A stretch of DNA of 64,000 nucleotides from Alkalihalobacillus sp. BA299 (GTDB lineage: Bacteria > Bacillota > Bacilli > Bacillales > Bacillaceae_F): NCBI RefSeq assembly GCF_017745675.1, contig NZ_JAFLJM010000005.1:1-64000 (forward strand), read 5' to 3'. The translations under genes were made by a program, and so were the position numbers. Under the pieces are notes generated by a model. That model did not search any database. It saw only the letters and a list, made by a program, of their open reading frames with translations, and was not told where the DNA came from. Each line of letters starts with the position of its first letter. Position 1 is the first letter of the stretch. Positions 7,221 to 16,166 of this stretch are shown one piece after another.

Positions 7221-8111
7221 ATGCTAGAGTATATTGAAGATTTTATCCATTATAGTATGGTAGAACGTGGACTCTCAAGTAATACGATCGAGTCTTATCG
7301 CAGAGATTTACGTCAATATATGAAATATATGAAAGAAGTAGAGCAATTGAAAACAATTGATGCGTTCGATCGTAATGCAATATTAAACTATTTATATTTT
7401 TTGAAAGATAAAGGAAGAGCAGATACGACCATTGCCAGAACTATTGCTTCCATACGTTCTTTCCACCAATTTTGTTTGCGAGAGAAAATTGCCGAAGGAG
7501 ACCCTTCCGTTCATATTGAAATCCCTAAAGCAACTAAACGCTTACCAAAAGTTCTGTCTACACAAGAAGTTGAGTCTTTGCTTGAAGCACCTAGTGGAAA
7601 TTCAGAATTAGATCTTCGGAATCGAGCGATGTTAGAAGTGCTTTATGCAACAGGCATTCGTGTATCAGAGCTATGTCAGCTTGAATTGCAAGATGTACAT
7701 CTTACAATGGGATTTGTTCGCTGCATTGGAAAAGGAAATAAGGAAAGAATTATTCCACTTGGCCGAAAAGCAAGTGAAGCATTTGAAAAGTACTTAACAG
7801 AATCTAGATCCAAGTTATTGAAAAAAGATAACCATCAAAAAGTGTTTGTAAATCATCATGGCAAACCGTTATCAAGGCAAGGGTTTTGGAAAATCCTTAA
7901 AGGCCTAGCACAAAAAGCAAATATAAAAAAAGTGTTAACTCCCCATACGTTAAGGCATTCTTTTGCTACACATTTACTAGAAAATGGGGCGGATTTACGT
8001 GCAGTACAAGAGATGTTAGGACATGCTGATATTTCTACAACACAAATTTATACGCATGTAACGAAAGCAAGATTAAAAGATGTATACGCTCAGTACCATC
8101 CAAGGGCGTAA
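7221..8111 (+). CDS. xerD: Site-specific tyrosine recombinase XerD (RipX)
   Basis: XerD works with XerC at the dif site to resolve chromosome dimers. The N-terminal SAM-like domain (about 1-85) contains E-R-G-L-S-x-N-T. The catalytic domain carries all tyrosine-recombinase residues: Arg in T-G-I-R-V-S-E, Lys in G-K-G-N-K-E-R, H-x-x-R in H-T-L-R-H-S-F, His in L-G-H-A-D, and Tyr in T-Q-I-Y-T-H. The second of two in-frame ATGs (7221) is preferred, since AGGGG lies 8 bases upstream and the product is then 296 residues, as in B. subtilis. Confidence 0.94.
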   Translation: MLEYIEDFIHYSMVERGLSSNTIESYRRDLRQYMKYMKEVEQLKTIDAFDRNAILNYLYFLKDKGRADTTIARTIASIRSFHQFCLREKIAEGDPSVHIEIPKATKRLPKVLSTQEVESLLEAPSGNSELDLRNRAMLEVLYATGIRVSELCQLELQDVHLTMGFVRCIGKGNKERIIPLGRKASEAFEKYLTESRSKLLKKDNHQKVFVNHHGKPLSRQGFWKILKGLAQKANIKKVLTPHTLRHSFATHLLENGADLRAVQEMLGHADISTTQIYTHVTKARLKDVYAQYHPRA

Positions 8112-8128
8112 TTTCTTTTTTTGTATTA

Positions 8129-8148
8129 GTCGTCTGACATCAGACAAC
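8129..8148. promoter_or_regulatory. Operator-like palindrome upstream of the deoB operon
   Basis: GTCTGA-CA-TCAGAC is a perfect 14-base palindrome, extended by a GT/AC pair outside one mismatch. It lacks a T-tract, so it is more like a repressor site (FadR/GntR-like spacing) than a terminator. No regulator is encoded nearby. Confidence 0.35.
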
Positions 8149-8322
8149 TATGTGTGTGCAAAATGTAAACAAGGTGTGTAAAACAAAGAGTTTTGTAAAA
8201 AAATAGCAATACAATCATTGGTTTTTTCATTTGGTTATAACTGTCTTTAGTTCATACTATTTCCTGGAACGTTAGGGTATAGTAAAAGAAGAATAGAATA
8301 ACAATCTAATTGATTCAATTAA

Positions 8323-8369
8323 CACTAAGTGGGAAAAATAAAATCCCAACTAAGTGAAGTTTCACTGTC
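8323..8369 (+). other. Two leader hairpins before deoB
   Basis: CACTAAG-TGGGA pairs imperfectly with TCCCA-ACTAAGTG, and a second hairpin, AGTGAA-gt-TTCACT, lies just before the ribosome site of deoB. Both would be in the 5' leader. A regulatory role is not established. Confidence 0.4.
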
Positions 8370-8383
8370 ATGGAGGTCATATT

Positions 8384-9565
8384 ATGTCAACATATCGATT
8401 TAAGAGGATATTTATTATCGTTATGGATTCAGTTGGTATCGGTGAAGCACCTGATGCTGCAAAATTCAACGATGAAGGCTCAGATACTTTAGGACATATT
8501 GCAGAACATATGAATGGATTACATGTGCCAAATATGGAAAAGTTAGGTTTGGGTAATATTAGGGAAATAAAAGGTGTTGCCAAAGCAAATAAGCCAATGG
8601 CTCATTATGGAAAGATGCAAGAAGCATCAAATGGCAAGGATACAATGACAGGGCATTGGGAAATAATGGGTTTGAATATTCAGGAGCCTTTTCTTACATT
8701 CCCAGACGGATTTCCGAAAGATTTAATAGAAAAAATCGAAGACTTAACTGGACGTAAAGTAATAGGAAATAAAGTAGCAAGCGGAACTGAAATCATAAAA
8801 GAGTTAGGGCAAGAACATGTTGATACTGGTGGACTTATTGTCTATACGTCAGCAGATTCAGTGCTGCAAATCGCGGCACATGAAGAGGTTGTTCCAATTG
8901 AAGAGTTATACGACATTTGTAAAAAAGTACGTGAACTTACGATGGATTCTAAATATATGGTTGGCAGAATTATCGCAAGACCATTTATCGGTGAAGGAGG
9001 AAATTGGCAGCGTACAGCAAATCGTCATGATTATGCGTTAAAGCCATTTGGGCGAACAGTAATGAATGAATTGGTGGATGCTCAATTTGATTCGGTAGCG
9101 ATTGGAAAGATAAGTGATATTTTTGATGGTGAAGGAATTACAAAGTCTATCCGGACAACGTCAAATGATGACGGGATGGATAAATTATTAGAAAGTATGA
9201 AGATGGATTTTACAGGAATTAGTTTCTTGAATCTAGTTGACTTTGATGCTAACTTTGGCCATAGACGAGATCCAAAAGGATATGGAAGAGCAATAGAAGC
9301 TTTTGATTATCAATTAGCAGGAGTTTTAGAAAAATTGGCGAAAGACGATTTATTAATTATTACAGCAGATCACGGAAATGACCCACTACATCATGGAACA
9401 GATCATACAAGAGAGTATGTCCCGCTTCTCGTCTATTACAAGGACATTGAAGACGGGAAAAATTTATCGATTCGAACAACATTCGCTGATGTAGGGGCGA
9501 CTGTTGCAGACAATTTTTCTATAAAAATGCCAGCGCATGGTACTAGTTTTTTTAAAGAAATTTAA
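8384..9565 (+). CDS. deoB: Phosphopentomutase DeoB
   Basis: DeoB interconverts ribose 1-phosphate or deoxyribose 1-phosphate with the 5-phosphate, feeding nucleoside sugars into central metabolism. The product is 393 residues of the alkaline phosphatase-like metalloenzyme superfamily. Visible metal and active-site motifs are [30 protein letters not shown] and T-A-D-H-G-N-D-P. The ATG at 8384 follows GGAGG; a longer in-frame ATG at 8354 lacks a site. It heads the deoB-punA-punA paralogue-pdp operon. Confidence 0.95.
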   Translation: MSTYRFKRIFIIVMDSVGIGEAPDAAKFNDEGSDTLGHIAEHMNGLHVPNMEKLGLGNIREIKGVAKANKPMAHYGKMQEASNGKDTMTGHWEIMGLNIQEPFLTFPDGFPKDLIEKIEDLTGRKVIGNKVASGTEIIKELGQEHVDTGGLIVYTSADSVLQIAAHEEVVPIEELYDICKKVRELTMDSKYMVGRIIARPFIGEGGNWQRTANRHDYALKPFGRTVMNELVDAQFDSVAIGKISDIFDGEGITKSIRTTSNDDGMDKLLESMKMDFTGISFLNLVDFDANFGHRRDPKGYGRAIEAFDYQLAGVLEKLAKDDLLIITADHGNDPLHHGTDHTREYVPLLVYYKDIEDGKNLSIRTTFADVGATVADNFSIKMPAHGTSFFKEI

Positions 9566-9583
9566 GGAAGAGGGGTTATGGTG

Positions 9584-10399
9584 ATGAACAAGCAATTCAT
9601 GACAGAAGCTGCAAATTATATTCGTGAAAAATATAATGCAACGCCGCAAATTGGTTTGATTTTAGGTTCAGGTTTAGGAGTTTTAGCAGATGAAATCGAA
9701 AATCCGGTTAAGATTCCATACAATCAAATTCCAAATTTCCCAGTATCTACGGTTGAAGGTCATGCAGGTCAGCTCGTGTTAGGTACGTTACAAGGTAAAA
9801 ATGTTGTTGCGATGCAAGGAAGATTCCATTTCTATGAAGGATATGCATTAGAAAAAGTAACATTTCCTGTTCGAGTGATGAAAGAGCTTGGAGTACAAAC
9901 TGTGCTTGTGACAAACGCCGCTGGTGGGGTAAATGAAAGCTTCAAAGCAGGCGATTTAATGATCATTAGTGACCATATAAATAATATGAACCAAAATCCT
10001 TTAATCGGGAAAAATGACCCAGAGTTTGGTGTGCGTTTTCCAGATATGTCTAATGCATACTCTCCCAAATTACGTAGTTTAGCTAAAAGTGTAGCAGAAA
10101 AGCTAAATATCAAGATTCAAGAAGGAGTTTATGTTGGAAATACAGGACCTTGCTATGAAACACCAGCTGAAATACGTATGATACGTAAATTAGGTGGAGA
10201 TGCGGTTGGCATGTCGACTGTACCTGAAGTAATTGTCGCACGACATGCAGGAATGGAAGTACTAGGAATTTCTTGTATTTCAAATATGGCAGCAGGAATT
10301 TTAGACCAGCCTTTAACTCATGACGAGGTGATGGAAACAACGGAACAAGTGAGAGCGCACTTTCTATCTTTAGTAAAGAATATTGTGAAAGATATTTAA
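9584..10399 (+). CDS. punA: Purine nucleoside phosphorylase, 6-oxopurine type
   Basis: This enzyme phosphorolyses inosine and guanosine nucleosides to base plus ribose 1-phosphate. It belongs to the trimeric PNP/MTAP family (G-L-I-L-G-S-G-L-G phosphate motif; V-E-G-H-A-G; G-R-F-H-x-Y-E-G). Specificity residues are canonical for 6-oxopurines: Glu in G-P-C-Y-E-T and Asn in I-S-C-I-S-N-M. The ATG at 9584 is preferred, since GAAGAGGGG lies about 8 bases upstream; ATG 9578 is possible. Its product feeds DeoB. It lies 12 bases after deoB and 16 bases before its paralogue. Confidence 0.93.
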   Translation: MNKQFMTEAANYIREKYNATPQIGLILGSGLGVLADEIENPVKIPYNQIPNFPVSTVEGHAGQLVLGTLQGKNVVAMQGRFHFYEGYALEKVTFPVRVMKELGVQTVLVTNAAGGVNESFKAGDLMIISDHINNMNQNPLIGKNDPEFGVRFPDMSNAYSPKLRSLAKSVAEKLNIKIQEGVYVGNTGPCYETPAEIRMIRKLGGDAVGMSTVPEVIVARHAGMEVLGISCISNMAAGILDQPLTHDEVMETTEQVRAHFLSLVKNIVKDI

Positions 10400-10415
10400 G
10401 GAAGGGGATTTACAT

Positions 10416-11249
10416 ATGGAAAACATGTTAGTAAAGATTAATGAATCAGCAGCTTTTATTGAGGGAAAAATTTCTGGTAATCCTAAGATCGGTTTAATTC
10501 TCGGATCGGGTCTCGGAGAATTGGCGGAAGAAATTCAAAATCCAGTGCAAATTCCTTACGACGAAATTCCGAATTTCCCTGTTTCTACAGTAGAAGGTCA
10601 TGCGGGTCAATTAGTGGTTGGACAATTGAATGGTAAGCAAGTCATTGCGATGCAAGGTCGTTTTCATTACTATGAAGGTTACTCGATGCAAGAAGTTACA
10701 TTTCCTGTACGTGTCATGAAAAAATTAGGTGTTGAGTTAATTGTTGTAACGAACGCTTGCGGTGGAATGAATAAAGACTTTGCACCGGGCGATTTAATGA
10801 TTATTACTGATCATTTAAATATGACAGGCGATAATCCACTGATCGGACCAAACTATAATGAATTAGGACCACGTTTTCCAGATATGAGTAGCGCCTATAC
10901 ATCAGAACTAGTTCGCTTTGTTGAACAAGTCGGAAATCAGCTTGATATTAAATTGCAAAAGGGTGTATATGCAGGGGTAACTGGTCCTACTTACATGACA
11001 GGGGCCGAATTGATTATGTTACGAAATTTAGGTGGAGATGTAATTGGAATGTCAACGGTTCCAGAAGTAATCGTTGCTAGCCATGCGCAAATAAAAGTAA
11101 TCGGTATTTCGTGTATTACCGATATGGCGATCGGTGAGGAGTTAGAAGGAATTACTCATGAACAGGTCGTTGAGGTAGCAAATCGTACGAAGCCTAGATT
11201 TATTAAGCTTGTAAAGCAAATTGTAGCTGATGTTGAACTGGAGGTGTAA
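10416..11249 (+). CDS. Second PNP/MTAP-family phosphorylase, specificity residues altered
   Basis: This 277-residue tandem paralogue aligns without gaps to the upstream PNP through the conserved core (G-L-I-L-G-S-G-L-G, V-E-G-H-A-G, G-R-F-H, M-S-T-V-P-E-V-I-V). Two base-recognition residues differ: Glu becomes Met194 (G-P-T-Y-M-T) and Asn becomes Asp236 (I-S-C-I-T-D-M). In the family, Asp at the latter position goes with 6-aminopurine nucleosides or methylthioadenosine, and the N-to-D change in human PNP promotes adenosine use. The enzyme may therefore act on adenosine, deoxyadenosine or MTA. This is inference; a diverged 6-oxopurine enzyme remains possible. The start has AAGGAAGGGG upstream. 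Confidence 0.85.
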   Translation: MENMLVKINESAAFIEGKISGNPKIGLILGSGLGELAEEIQNPVQIPYDEIPNFPVSTVEGHAGQLVVGQLNGKQVIAMQGRFHYYEGYSMQEVTFPVRVMKKLGVELIVVTNACGGMNKDFAPGDLMIITDHLNMTGDNPLIGPNYNELGPRFPDMSSAYTSELVRFVEQVGNQLDIKLQKGVYAGVTGPTYMTGAELIMLRNLGGDVIGMSTVPEVIVASHAQIKVIGISCITDMAIGEELEGITHEQVVEVANRTKPRFIKLVKQIVADVELEV

Positions 11250-11255
11250 CCCTCG

Positions 11256-12557
11256 ATGAGAATGGTAGATTTGATCGAAAAGAAACGTGACGGTGCCGAA
11301 TTAACAAAAGAAGAAATTGAATTTATTATTCAGGGATATACAAAGGACGAAATTCCTGAATATCAAATTTCAGCCCTTGCGATGGCAATCTTTTTTCAAG
11401 ATATGTCACCACAGGAACGCGCTTTTTTAACGATGGCGATGGTTGAGTCTGGAGACCAAATTGATTTGTCTTCGATAGAGGGGATTAAAGTAGACAAACA
11501 TTCTACAGGTGGAGTAGGTGATAAAACAACGATTGCGTTAGCCCCACTAGTAGCTGCTGTTGGTGTTCCTGTTGCTAAAATGTCTGGACGTGGCTTAGGA
11601 CATACAGGTGGGACGATCGATAAGCTCGAATCAATTCCTGGATTTCATGTTGAAATAGATACAAACCAATTTAGTGAATTAGTTAATAAAAATAAAGTAG
11701 CTGTCATCGGTCAAACAGCGAATTTAACGCCGGCAGATAAAAAACTTTATGGACTCCGAGATGTAACAGCAACAGTTAACTCGATCCCGCTAATCGCTAG
11801 CTCGATTATGAGTAAGAAAATTGCATCAGGTGCTGATGCGATTGTACTAGATGTGAAAACCGGATCGGGTGCATTTATGAAAGAATTGGAAAAATCTAAA
11901 GAATTAGCGGAAGCTATGGTTGAAATCGGAAATAAACTTGGTAGACAAACGATGGCAATTATTTCGGATATGAATCAACCACTAGGATATGCAGTTGGAA
12001 ATGCGTTAGAGGTAAAAGAAGCAATACAAATGTTAAAAGGGGACGGTCCAGACGATCTATTAGACCTATGCTTAACACTAGGTAGTTATATGGTCTACTT
12101 AGCAAAACAAGCGTCATCTATTGAAGAGGCAAGAGAAAAACTGCAAGAAGCAATTTCAAACGGCTCCGCAATTGAAAAATTAAAAACATTTATTTCTGCT
12201 CAAGGTGGCGATCCATCTGTCGTCGATACTCTCGATCGATTACCGAATGCATCGTATACTATTCCTGTTAAAGCTGATGAAAGTGGATACATTTCAAAAA
12301 TTGTTGCTGACAAAATTGGCTTAGCAGCAATGACGTTAGGAGCAGGAAGAGCAACAAAAGAATCTGAAATTGATTTATCTGTCGGGATTATTCTTCATAA
12401 AAAAATTGGTGATTCTGTAAAAGAGAACGAAGCTATTGCTACGGTTTACAGTAATAGTGAAAACGTCGAACATGTAGTTCAATTGATTACTGACTCCTAT
12501 TCGATTGTTCAAGAAAAAGTCGAACCGCCAACACTAATATATAAAACAATTAAATAA
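11256..12557 (+). CDS. pdp: Pyrimidine-nucleoside phosphorylase
   Basis: This enzyme phosphorolyses uridine, thymidine and deoxyuridine to base and sugar 1-phosphate. Family hallmarks in the 433-residue protein are [11 protein letters not shown] (about 81-91), the phosphate-binding serine region [19 protein letters not shown], and [10 protein letters not shown]. The alpha/beta domain and C-terminal hammerhead domain are complete. GGAGGTG precedes the ATG. It starts 6 bases after the second phosphorylase and ends the operon at a clear terminator. Confidence 0.95.
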   Translation: MRMVDLIEKKRDGAELTKEEIEFIIQGYTKDEIPEYQISALAMAIFFQDMSPQERAFLTMAMVESGDQIDLSSIEGIKVDKHSTGGVGDKTTIALAPLVAAVGVPVAKMSGRGLGHTGGTIDKLESIPGFHVEIDTNQFSELVNKNKVAVIGQTANLTPADKKLYGLRDVTATVNSIPLIASSIMSKKIASGADAIVLDVKTGSGAFMKELEKSKELAEAMVEIGNKLGRQTMAIISDMNQPLGYAVGNALEVKEAIQMLKGDGPDDLLDLCLTLGSYMVYLAKQASSIEEAREKLQEAISNGSAIEKLKTFISAQGGDPSVVDTLDRLPNASYTIPVKADESGYISKIVADKIGLAAMTLGAGRATKESEIDLSVGIILHKKIGDSVKENEAIATVYSNSENVEHVVQLITDSYSIVQEKVEPPTLIYKTIK

Positions 12558-12569
12558 TTATAGTTTTCA

Positions 12570-12598
12570 TAAGGCTAACAATTGTTAGTCTTTTTTTT
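12570..12598 (+). terminator. deoB-punA-pdp operon terminator
   Basis: The hairpin GACTAACAATTGTTAGTC-like stem (GGCTAACAA / TTGTTAGTC) is followed by eight Ts. Confidence 0.8.
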
Positions 12599-12638
12599 GT
12601 TACATGCTTTATTACTCCCTGCCTCTTTATATTTTATA

Positions 12639-12668
12639 TGTATAAACCTTTATAAATTGGAAAAAATT
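12639..12668 (+). promoter_or_regulatory. Candidate sigma-F/G promoter of dacF
   Basis: TGTATA, a 14-base spacer and GGAAAAAATT match the sigma-F consensus (wGyATA and GGnRAnAmTw) at every specified base, with a spacer one base short. dacF is a forespore gene in B. subtilis. Confidence 0.6.
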
Positions 12669-12732
12669 ATTAGAAAAGCAATTGTCTTTTCTATCTTGAA
12701 ACTTAATAACAAAATTGGAGGTCATGAGGACA

Positions 12733-13896
12733 ATGAGGGCTATCATTTCATCAGTGTTATCGTTCGTACTCTTAATGAGTATGTTTGCTACAAATGGTTT
12801 AGCTGCAGAAAAGGGGGTAAAATTAGCTCCGGATTCTTCTTCTGCGATATTAATTGAACGAGATACCGGGACCGTTTTATTTGAAAAAAATAGTGACAAA
12901 GAATTACCGCCGGCAAGTATGACCAAAATTATGACAATGCTTTTAATTATGGAGGCACTTGATAAGGGTAAGATTAAATATGATGATAAAGTCCGTACGA
13001 GTGAAAGAGCGGCTTCAATGGGTGGTTCGCAAATCTTTTTAGAGCCTGGTGAAGAAATGACGGTTACGGAAATGTTAAAGGCAATTGCAGTAGCATCAGG
13101 GAATGATGCGTCCGTAGCAATGGCAGAGCATATTGCGGGATCGGAAGAAGAATTTGTGCGTATGATGAATGAACGAGCAAAAGAGCTTGGACTTCAAAAT
13201 ACTAATTTTAATAATTCCAATGGATTACCTTCACCAGATCATTACACAACAGCTAAAGATTTAGCGTTAATGTCAAAGGAATTATTAAAGTATAAGGACA
13301 TTACAAATTTTACAGGTATTTATGAGGATTATCTGAGGCAAAACACAGAAAAGAAGTTTTGGCTCGTGAATACGAACAAGTTAGTAAAGTTTTACCCTGG
13401 TGTAGACGGATTGAAAACAGGATATACAAATGAAGCAAAATATTGTTTAACCGCTACAGCAGAGAAAAAAGGCATGCGTGTAATTGCAGTTATTATGGGG
13501 GCACCGTCTCCTAAAGAACGTAATCGGCAAATAACTGAAATGCTAGACTATGCATTTAGTCAATATATGACACATAAGTTATACGACCGAAACCATGAAT
13601 TAGCACAAGTCAAAGTTAGTAAAGGTGCACTAAATAAAGTAGGTGCAGTGACAGCTGAGCCAATTTCATTATTAACGAAAAAAGGTGAAACCGTTGAAGA
13701 TATGACGGAAAAGGTCACTATAATTGATGATTTAAAAGCACCTATTAAAAAGGGTGAGAAAGTAGGAACGCTTATCATTGAAAATCAAGGACAAATTGTT
13801 TCTGAAACAGACCTTGTAGCTGCAGAAGATGTTCCTAATGCTTCATGGTGGAAGCTATTCAAAAGAACATTAGGAAAGTTTGGGCAAGTTCAATAG
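12733..13896 (+). CDS. dacF: Sporulation D-alanyl-D-alanine carboxypeptidase DacF
   Basis: DacF trims D-alanine from peptidoglycan stem peptides and limits cross-linking during spore cortex formation. An N-terminal signal peptide ends near A-T-N-G-L-A. Penicillin-binding motifs are S-M-T-K (active serine), S-G-N-D and K-T-G-Y, followed by a C-terminal beta domain. The ATG at 12733 is preferred, with GGAGG 11 bases upstream; ATG 12724 sits too close to that site. Length is 387 residues. Position directly before the spoIIA genes is the classic Bacillus arrangement, and a candidate sigma-F promoter precedes it. Confidence 0.94.
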   Translation: MRAIISSVLSFVLLMSMFATNGLAAEKGVKLAPDSSSAILIERDTGTVLFEKNSDKELPPASMTKIMTMLLIMEALDKGKIKYDDKVRTSERAASMGGSQIFLEPGEEMTVTEMLKAIAVASGNDASVAMAEHIAGSEEEFVRMMNERAKELGLQNTNFNNSNGLPSPDHYTTAKDLALMSKELLKYKDITNFTGIYEDYLRQNTEKKFWLVNTNKLVKFYPGVDGLKTGYTNEAKYCLTATAEKKGMRVIAVIMGAPSPKERNRQITEMLDYAFSQYMTHKLYDRNHELAQVKVSKGALNKVGAVTAEPISLLTKKGETVEDMTEKVTIIDDLKAPIKKGEKVGTLIIENQGQIVSETDLVAAEDVPNASWWKLFKRTLGKFGQVQ

Positions 13897-13908
13897 CTTT
13901 CTTATGTA

Positions 13909-13979
13909 ATAATATAAATTTCGAAGGTGTCTAGTTCTAGCACTTGTAGTGGCTGACCAAGGCTCTTGCGCTTTTCTTA
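13909..13979 (+). repeat. Short, probably deleted copy of the A/B repeat superfamily
   Basis: It keeps the shared ends (AAATTTCGAAGGTGTCTAG at the left, GCGCTTTTCTT at the right) but only a short different core containing GGCTGACCAAGG. It lies between dacF and the spoIIA promoter. Confidence 0.6.
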
Positions 13980-14076
13980 TGACTGTTGAACCTTTGTGAA
14001 ACTTTGTTGCGTTTTGACGAAACGTAACAAAACTTTTGCTATTTAACACTAAATTACACTAGTTTTGTCACTGAGC

Positions 14077-14102
14077 AGGAGTAATAACTTGTTGTATAGA
14101 AA
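14077..14102 (+). promoter_or_regulatory. Possible sigma-H promoter of the spoIIA operon
   Basis: AGGAGT followed about 13 bases later by TATAGAAA resembles sigma-H elements (RnAGGAwWW and RnnGAATww), with the -10 weak. The B. subtilis spoIIA operon is driven by sigma-H with Spo0A. Confidence 0.4.
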
Positions 14103-14170
14103 CTCTCTCTAAGCAGAACATTCGGGACATAACAATATATGTTCCTACTACCATTGAGGGAGTGAGACCT

Positions 14171-14521
14171 GTGAGTTTAATCGTTGATTTAGAACAAAGA
14201 GGCAGTGTTTTATTAGTTCGACTTGAAGGGGAACTTGATCATCACACCGCTGAGCAATTGAGAACACAAGTAGAAGAGCAGTTTGAGAATCAAGCATTGA
14301 AGCATATTGTCTTAAATCTTGAACAACTCTCATTTATGGATAGTTCCGGTCTAGGTGTTATATTAGGACGTTATAAGCAAGTGAAGAACTTGGGTGGCGA
14401 AATGGTTGTTTGTGCAATTTCACCAGCAGTAAAACGACTGTTCGAAATGTCTGGCCTGTTTAAAATTGTGAGGCTTGAAGAAAACGAACAATTTGCTTTG
14501 CAAACGTTGGGGGTGGCTTAA
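14171..14521 (+). CDS. spoIIAA: Anti-anti-sigma factor SpoIIAA
   Basis: When unphosphorylated, SpoIIAA binds SpoIIAB and frees sigma-F in the forespore. The STAS-domain protein is 116 residues from GTG at 14171, which is chosen because it reproduces the B. subtilis N-terminus (M-S-L) and follows GGGAGTGAG. The phosphorylation site D57-S58-S59-G60 is present at the same numbering as in B. subtilis. spoIIAB starts 3 bases after its stop, indicating translational coupling. Confidence 0.96.
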   Translation: MSLIVDLEQRGSVLLVRLEGELDHHTAEQLRTQVEEQFENQALKHIVLNLEQLSFMDSSGLGVILGRYKQVKNLGGEMVVCAISPAVKRLFEMSGLFKIVRLEENEQFALQTLGVA

Positions 14522-14523
14522 TC

Positions 14524-14964
14524 GTGAAGAATTCTATGGAGATAAAGTTCTCTGCTTTAAGTCAAAATGAGGCGTTTGCCCGTGTAACTGTTGGTGCATT
14601 TGTAGCACAGCTGGACCCAACAATGGAAGAAATTACAGAAATAAAAACAGTCGTTTCCGAAGCGGTTACCAATGCGATTATTCATGGCTACCATAACCAG
14701 CCCGAAGGAATTGTTTACATTTCTGTAACTCTTGAACAAGATACGGTTGAACTCATTATTCGTGATGAAGGTGTAGGCATCGATAATATCGATGAAGCTA
14801 AACAGCCGTTATATACGACTAAACCCGAATTAGAACGGTCTGGAATGGGCTTTACGATAATGGAAAACTTCATGGATGAACTTCAAGTCATCTCTGAACC
14901 GATGATGGGTACAACCGTACACTTAAAGAAATTTCTATCAAAAAGCAAAGCCATGTGCAATTAA
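14524..14964 (+). CDS. spoIIAB: Anti-sigma-F factor and kinase SpoIIAB
   Basis: SpoIIAB holds sigma-F inactive and phosphorylates SpoIIAA. It is a small GHKL-type kinase of 146 residues with the N-box [11 protein letters not shown], the G1 box D-E-G-V-G-I and a G2-like R-S-G-M-G-F stretch. The GTG start lies 3 bases after spoIIAA; sigF follows at 12 bases. Confidence 0.96.
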   Translation: MKNSMEIKFSALSQNEAFARVTVGAFVAQLDPTMEEITEIKTVVSEAVTNAIIHGYHNQPEGIVYISVTLEQDTVELIIRDEGVGIDNIDEAKQPLYTTKPELERSGMGFTIMENFMDELQVISEPMMGTTVHLKKFLSKSKAMCN

Positions 14965-14976
14965 GGAGTCCTGCCT

Positions 14977-15735
14977 ATGGATGTGGAGGTTAAGCATGGA
15001 AATAACGATGCCTACTTAAAAGATGATGAAATTAAAAAGTTGATTGAACGAAGCCAAGCAGGGGATGTAGAAGCTAGGGATTTGATAGTGAATCGAAATA
15101 CACGCCTCGTTTGGTCAGTTGTACAACGTTTTTTAAACCGTGGATATGAAGCGGATGATTTATTTCAAATTGGTTGTATCGGGCTAATCAAATCGGTCGA
15201 TAAATTTGATCTTTCATATGATGTGAAGTTTTCGACTTATGCGGTACCGATGATCATTGGCGAAATTCAGCGATTTTTACGAGATGATGGAACGGTTAAA
15301 GTGAGTCGTTCTATTAAAGAATTGGGAAACAAAATTCGTAAAGTGAAAGACGAGCTTTCGAAGACATTAGGTAGAGTTCCGACTGTAAATGAAATTGCTG
15401 AGAAATTAGAAATTTCTCCAGAGGAAGTTGTATTTGCAGGGGAAGCAAGTCGTTCGTTAACGTCTATTCATGAGACTGTGTATGAAAATGATGGAGACCC
15501 TATAACTTTATTAGACCAAATTGCCGATCAAACGGAAAATAAATGGTTTGATAAAATTGCATTAACTGAGGCAATCCGGCATTTAGATGAAAGAGAACGA
15601 TTGATTGTGTATTTAAGGTATTACAAGGATCAAACTCAATCTGAGGTTGCCGATCGTTTAGGGATATCTCAAGTGCAAGTTTCAAGGCTAGAAAAGAAAA
15701 TACTTGAACAAATTAGAGACCAAATGGACGATTAG
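14977..15735 (+). CDS. sigF: RNA polymerase sigma-F factor
   Basis: Sigma-F is the first forespore-specific sigma factor. The 252-residue protein shows region 2 (D-D-L-F-Q-I-G-C-I-G-L and F-S-T-Y-A-V-P-M-I-I-G-E-I-Q-R), region 3 and region 4 with a helix-turn-helix (Q-S-E-V-A-D-R-L-G-I-S-Q-V-Q-V-S-R-L-E-K). It is last in the spoIIA operon and is followed by a terminator. The ATG follows AAGGAG. Confidence 0.97.
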   Translation: MDVEVKHGNNDAYLKDDEIKKLIERSQAGDVEARDLIVNRNTRLVWSVVQRFLNRGYEADDLFQIGCIGLIKSVDKFDLSYDVKFSTYAVPMIIGEIQRFLRDDGTVKVSRSIKELGNKIRKVKDELSKTLGRVPTVNEIAEKLEISPEEVVFAGEASRSLTSIHETVYENDGDPITLLDQIADQTENKWFDKIALTEAIRHLDERERLIVYLRYYKDQTQSEVADRLGISQVQVSRLEKKILEQIRDQMDD

Positions 15736-15751
15736 TCCTTTGGTCTTTTTT
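15718..15751 (+). terminator. spoIIA operon terminator
   Basis: GACCAAA near the end of sigF pairs with TTTGGTC just after the stop codon, followed by six Ts. Confidence 0.75.
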
Positions 15752-15781
15752 GAAGAATAAGAAAGTTTAAATTTCGAGGAT

Positions 15782-15931
15782 GTCTAGCTGCAGCGCCCAG
15801 CGACTAGTGAGACTTCCCTCACCGCCGTACGATAAGTCAACATCAATTCACTAACGAACACCCGAGTTTCCTTTATCTCCTGCGGTTCAGTCCAGTCCAT
15901 ACGTCGCTAAACGGGCGCTTCCGCTTTTCTT
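15782..15931 (+). repeat. Interspersed repeat family A, copy 4
   Basis: The outer helix GCGCCC/GGGCGC and second helix AGCGAC/GTCGCT are both fully paired. The conserved leader (GAATAAGAAAGTTTAAATTT...) precedes it from about 15755. It is fused to a B copy. Confidence 0.87.
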
Positions 15932-16053
15932 GTCTAGCTACAGGTGTCATCGGTTCGAGGTCGCTTCGGTCCATCAAACGTGTCTAAAAGTCAAGACACT
16001 AATTGCTGGTCCTCCAGCGCTTGTCGCCGATAAGCAGACACCTTCCGCTTTTC
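15932..16053 (+). repeat. Interspersed repeat family B, copy 3
   Basis: The outer helix is GGTGTC/GACACC. The apical hairpin is GTGTCT/AGACAC, the same compensated variant as copy 2. It ends about 110 bases before spoVAA. Confidence 0.87.
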
Positions 16054-16066
16054 TATACATAATTTA

Positions 16067-16094
16067 GTATTTAATGCAAAACCTAACCATACTA
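16067..16094 (+). promoter_or_regulatory. Candidate sigma-G promoter of the spoVA operon
   Basis: CATACTA at 16088-16094 matches the sigma-G -10 consensus CATnMTA exactly. A weak -35 (GTATT) lies 16 bases upstream. spoVA is sigma-G dependent in B. subtilis. Confidence 0.5.
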
Positions 16095-16166
16095 GGGCAA
16101 TTTATAAAAAGTTGGCTCTTTTGGATTTTATTTACCTATAAGTATTTTTTCTATGGAGGGAGAGGG

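Noticed and set aside
12582..12857. 91-codon frame before and inside dacF
   Set aside because: It overlaps the dacF promoter and signal-peptide coding region in another frame and lacks a ribosome site.
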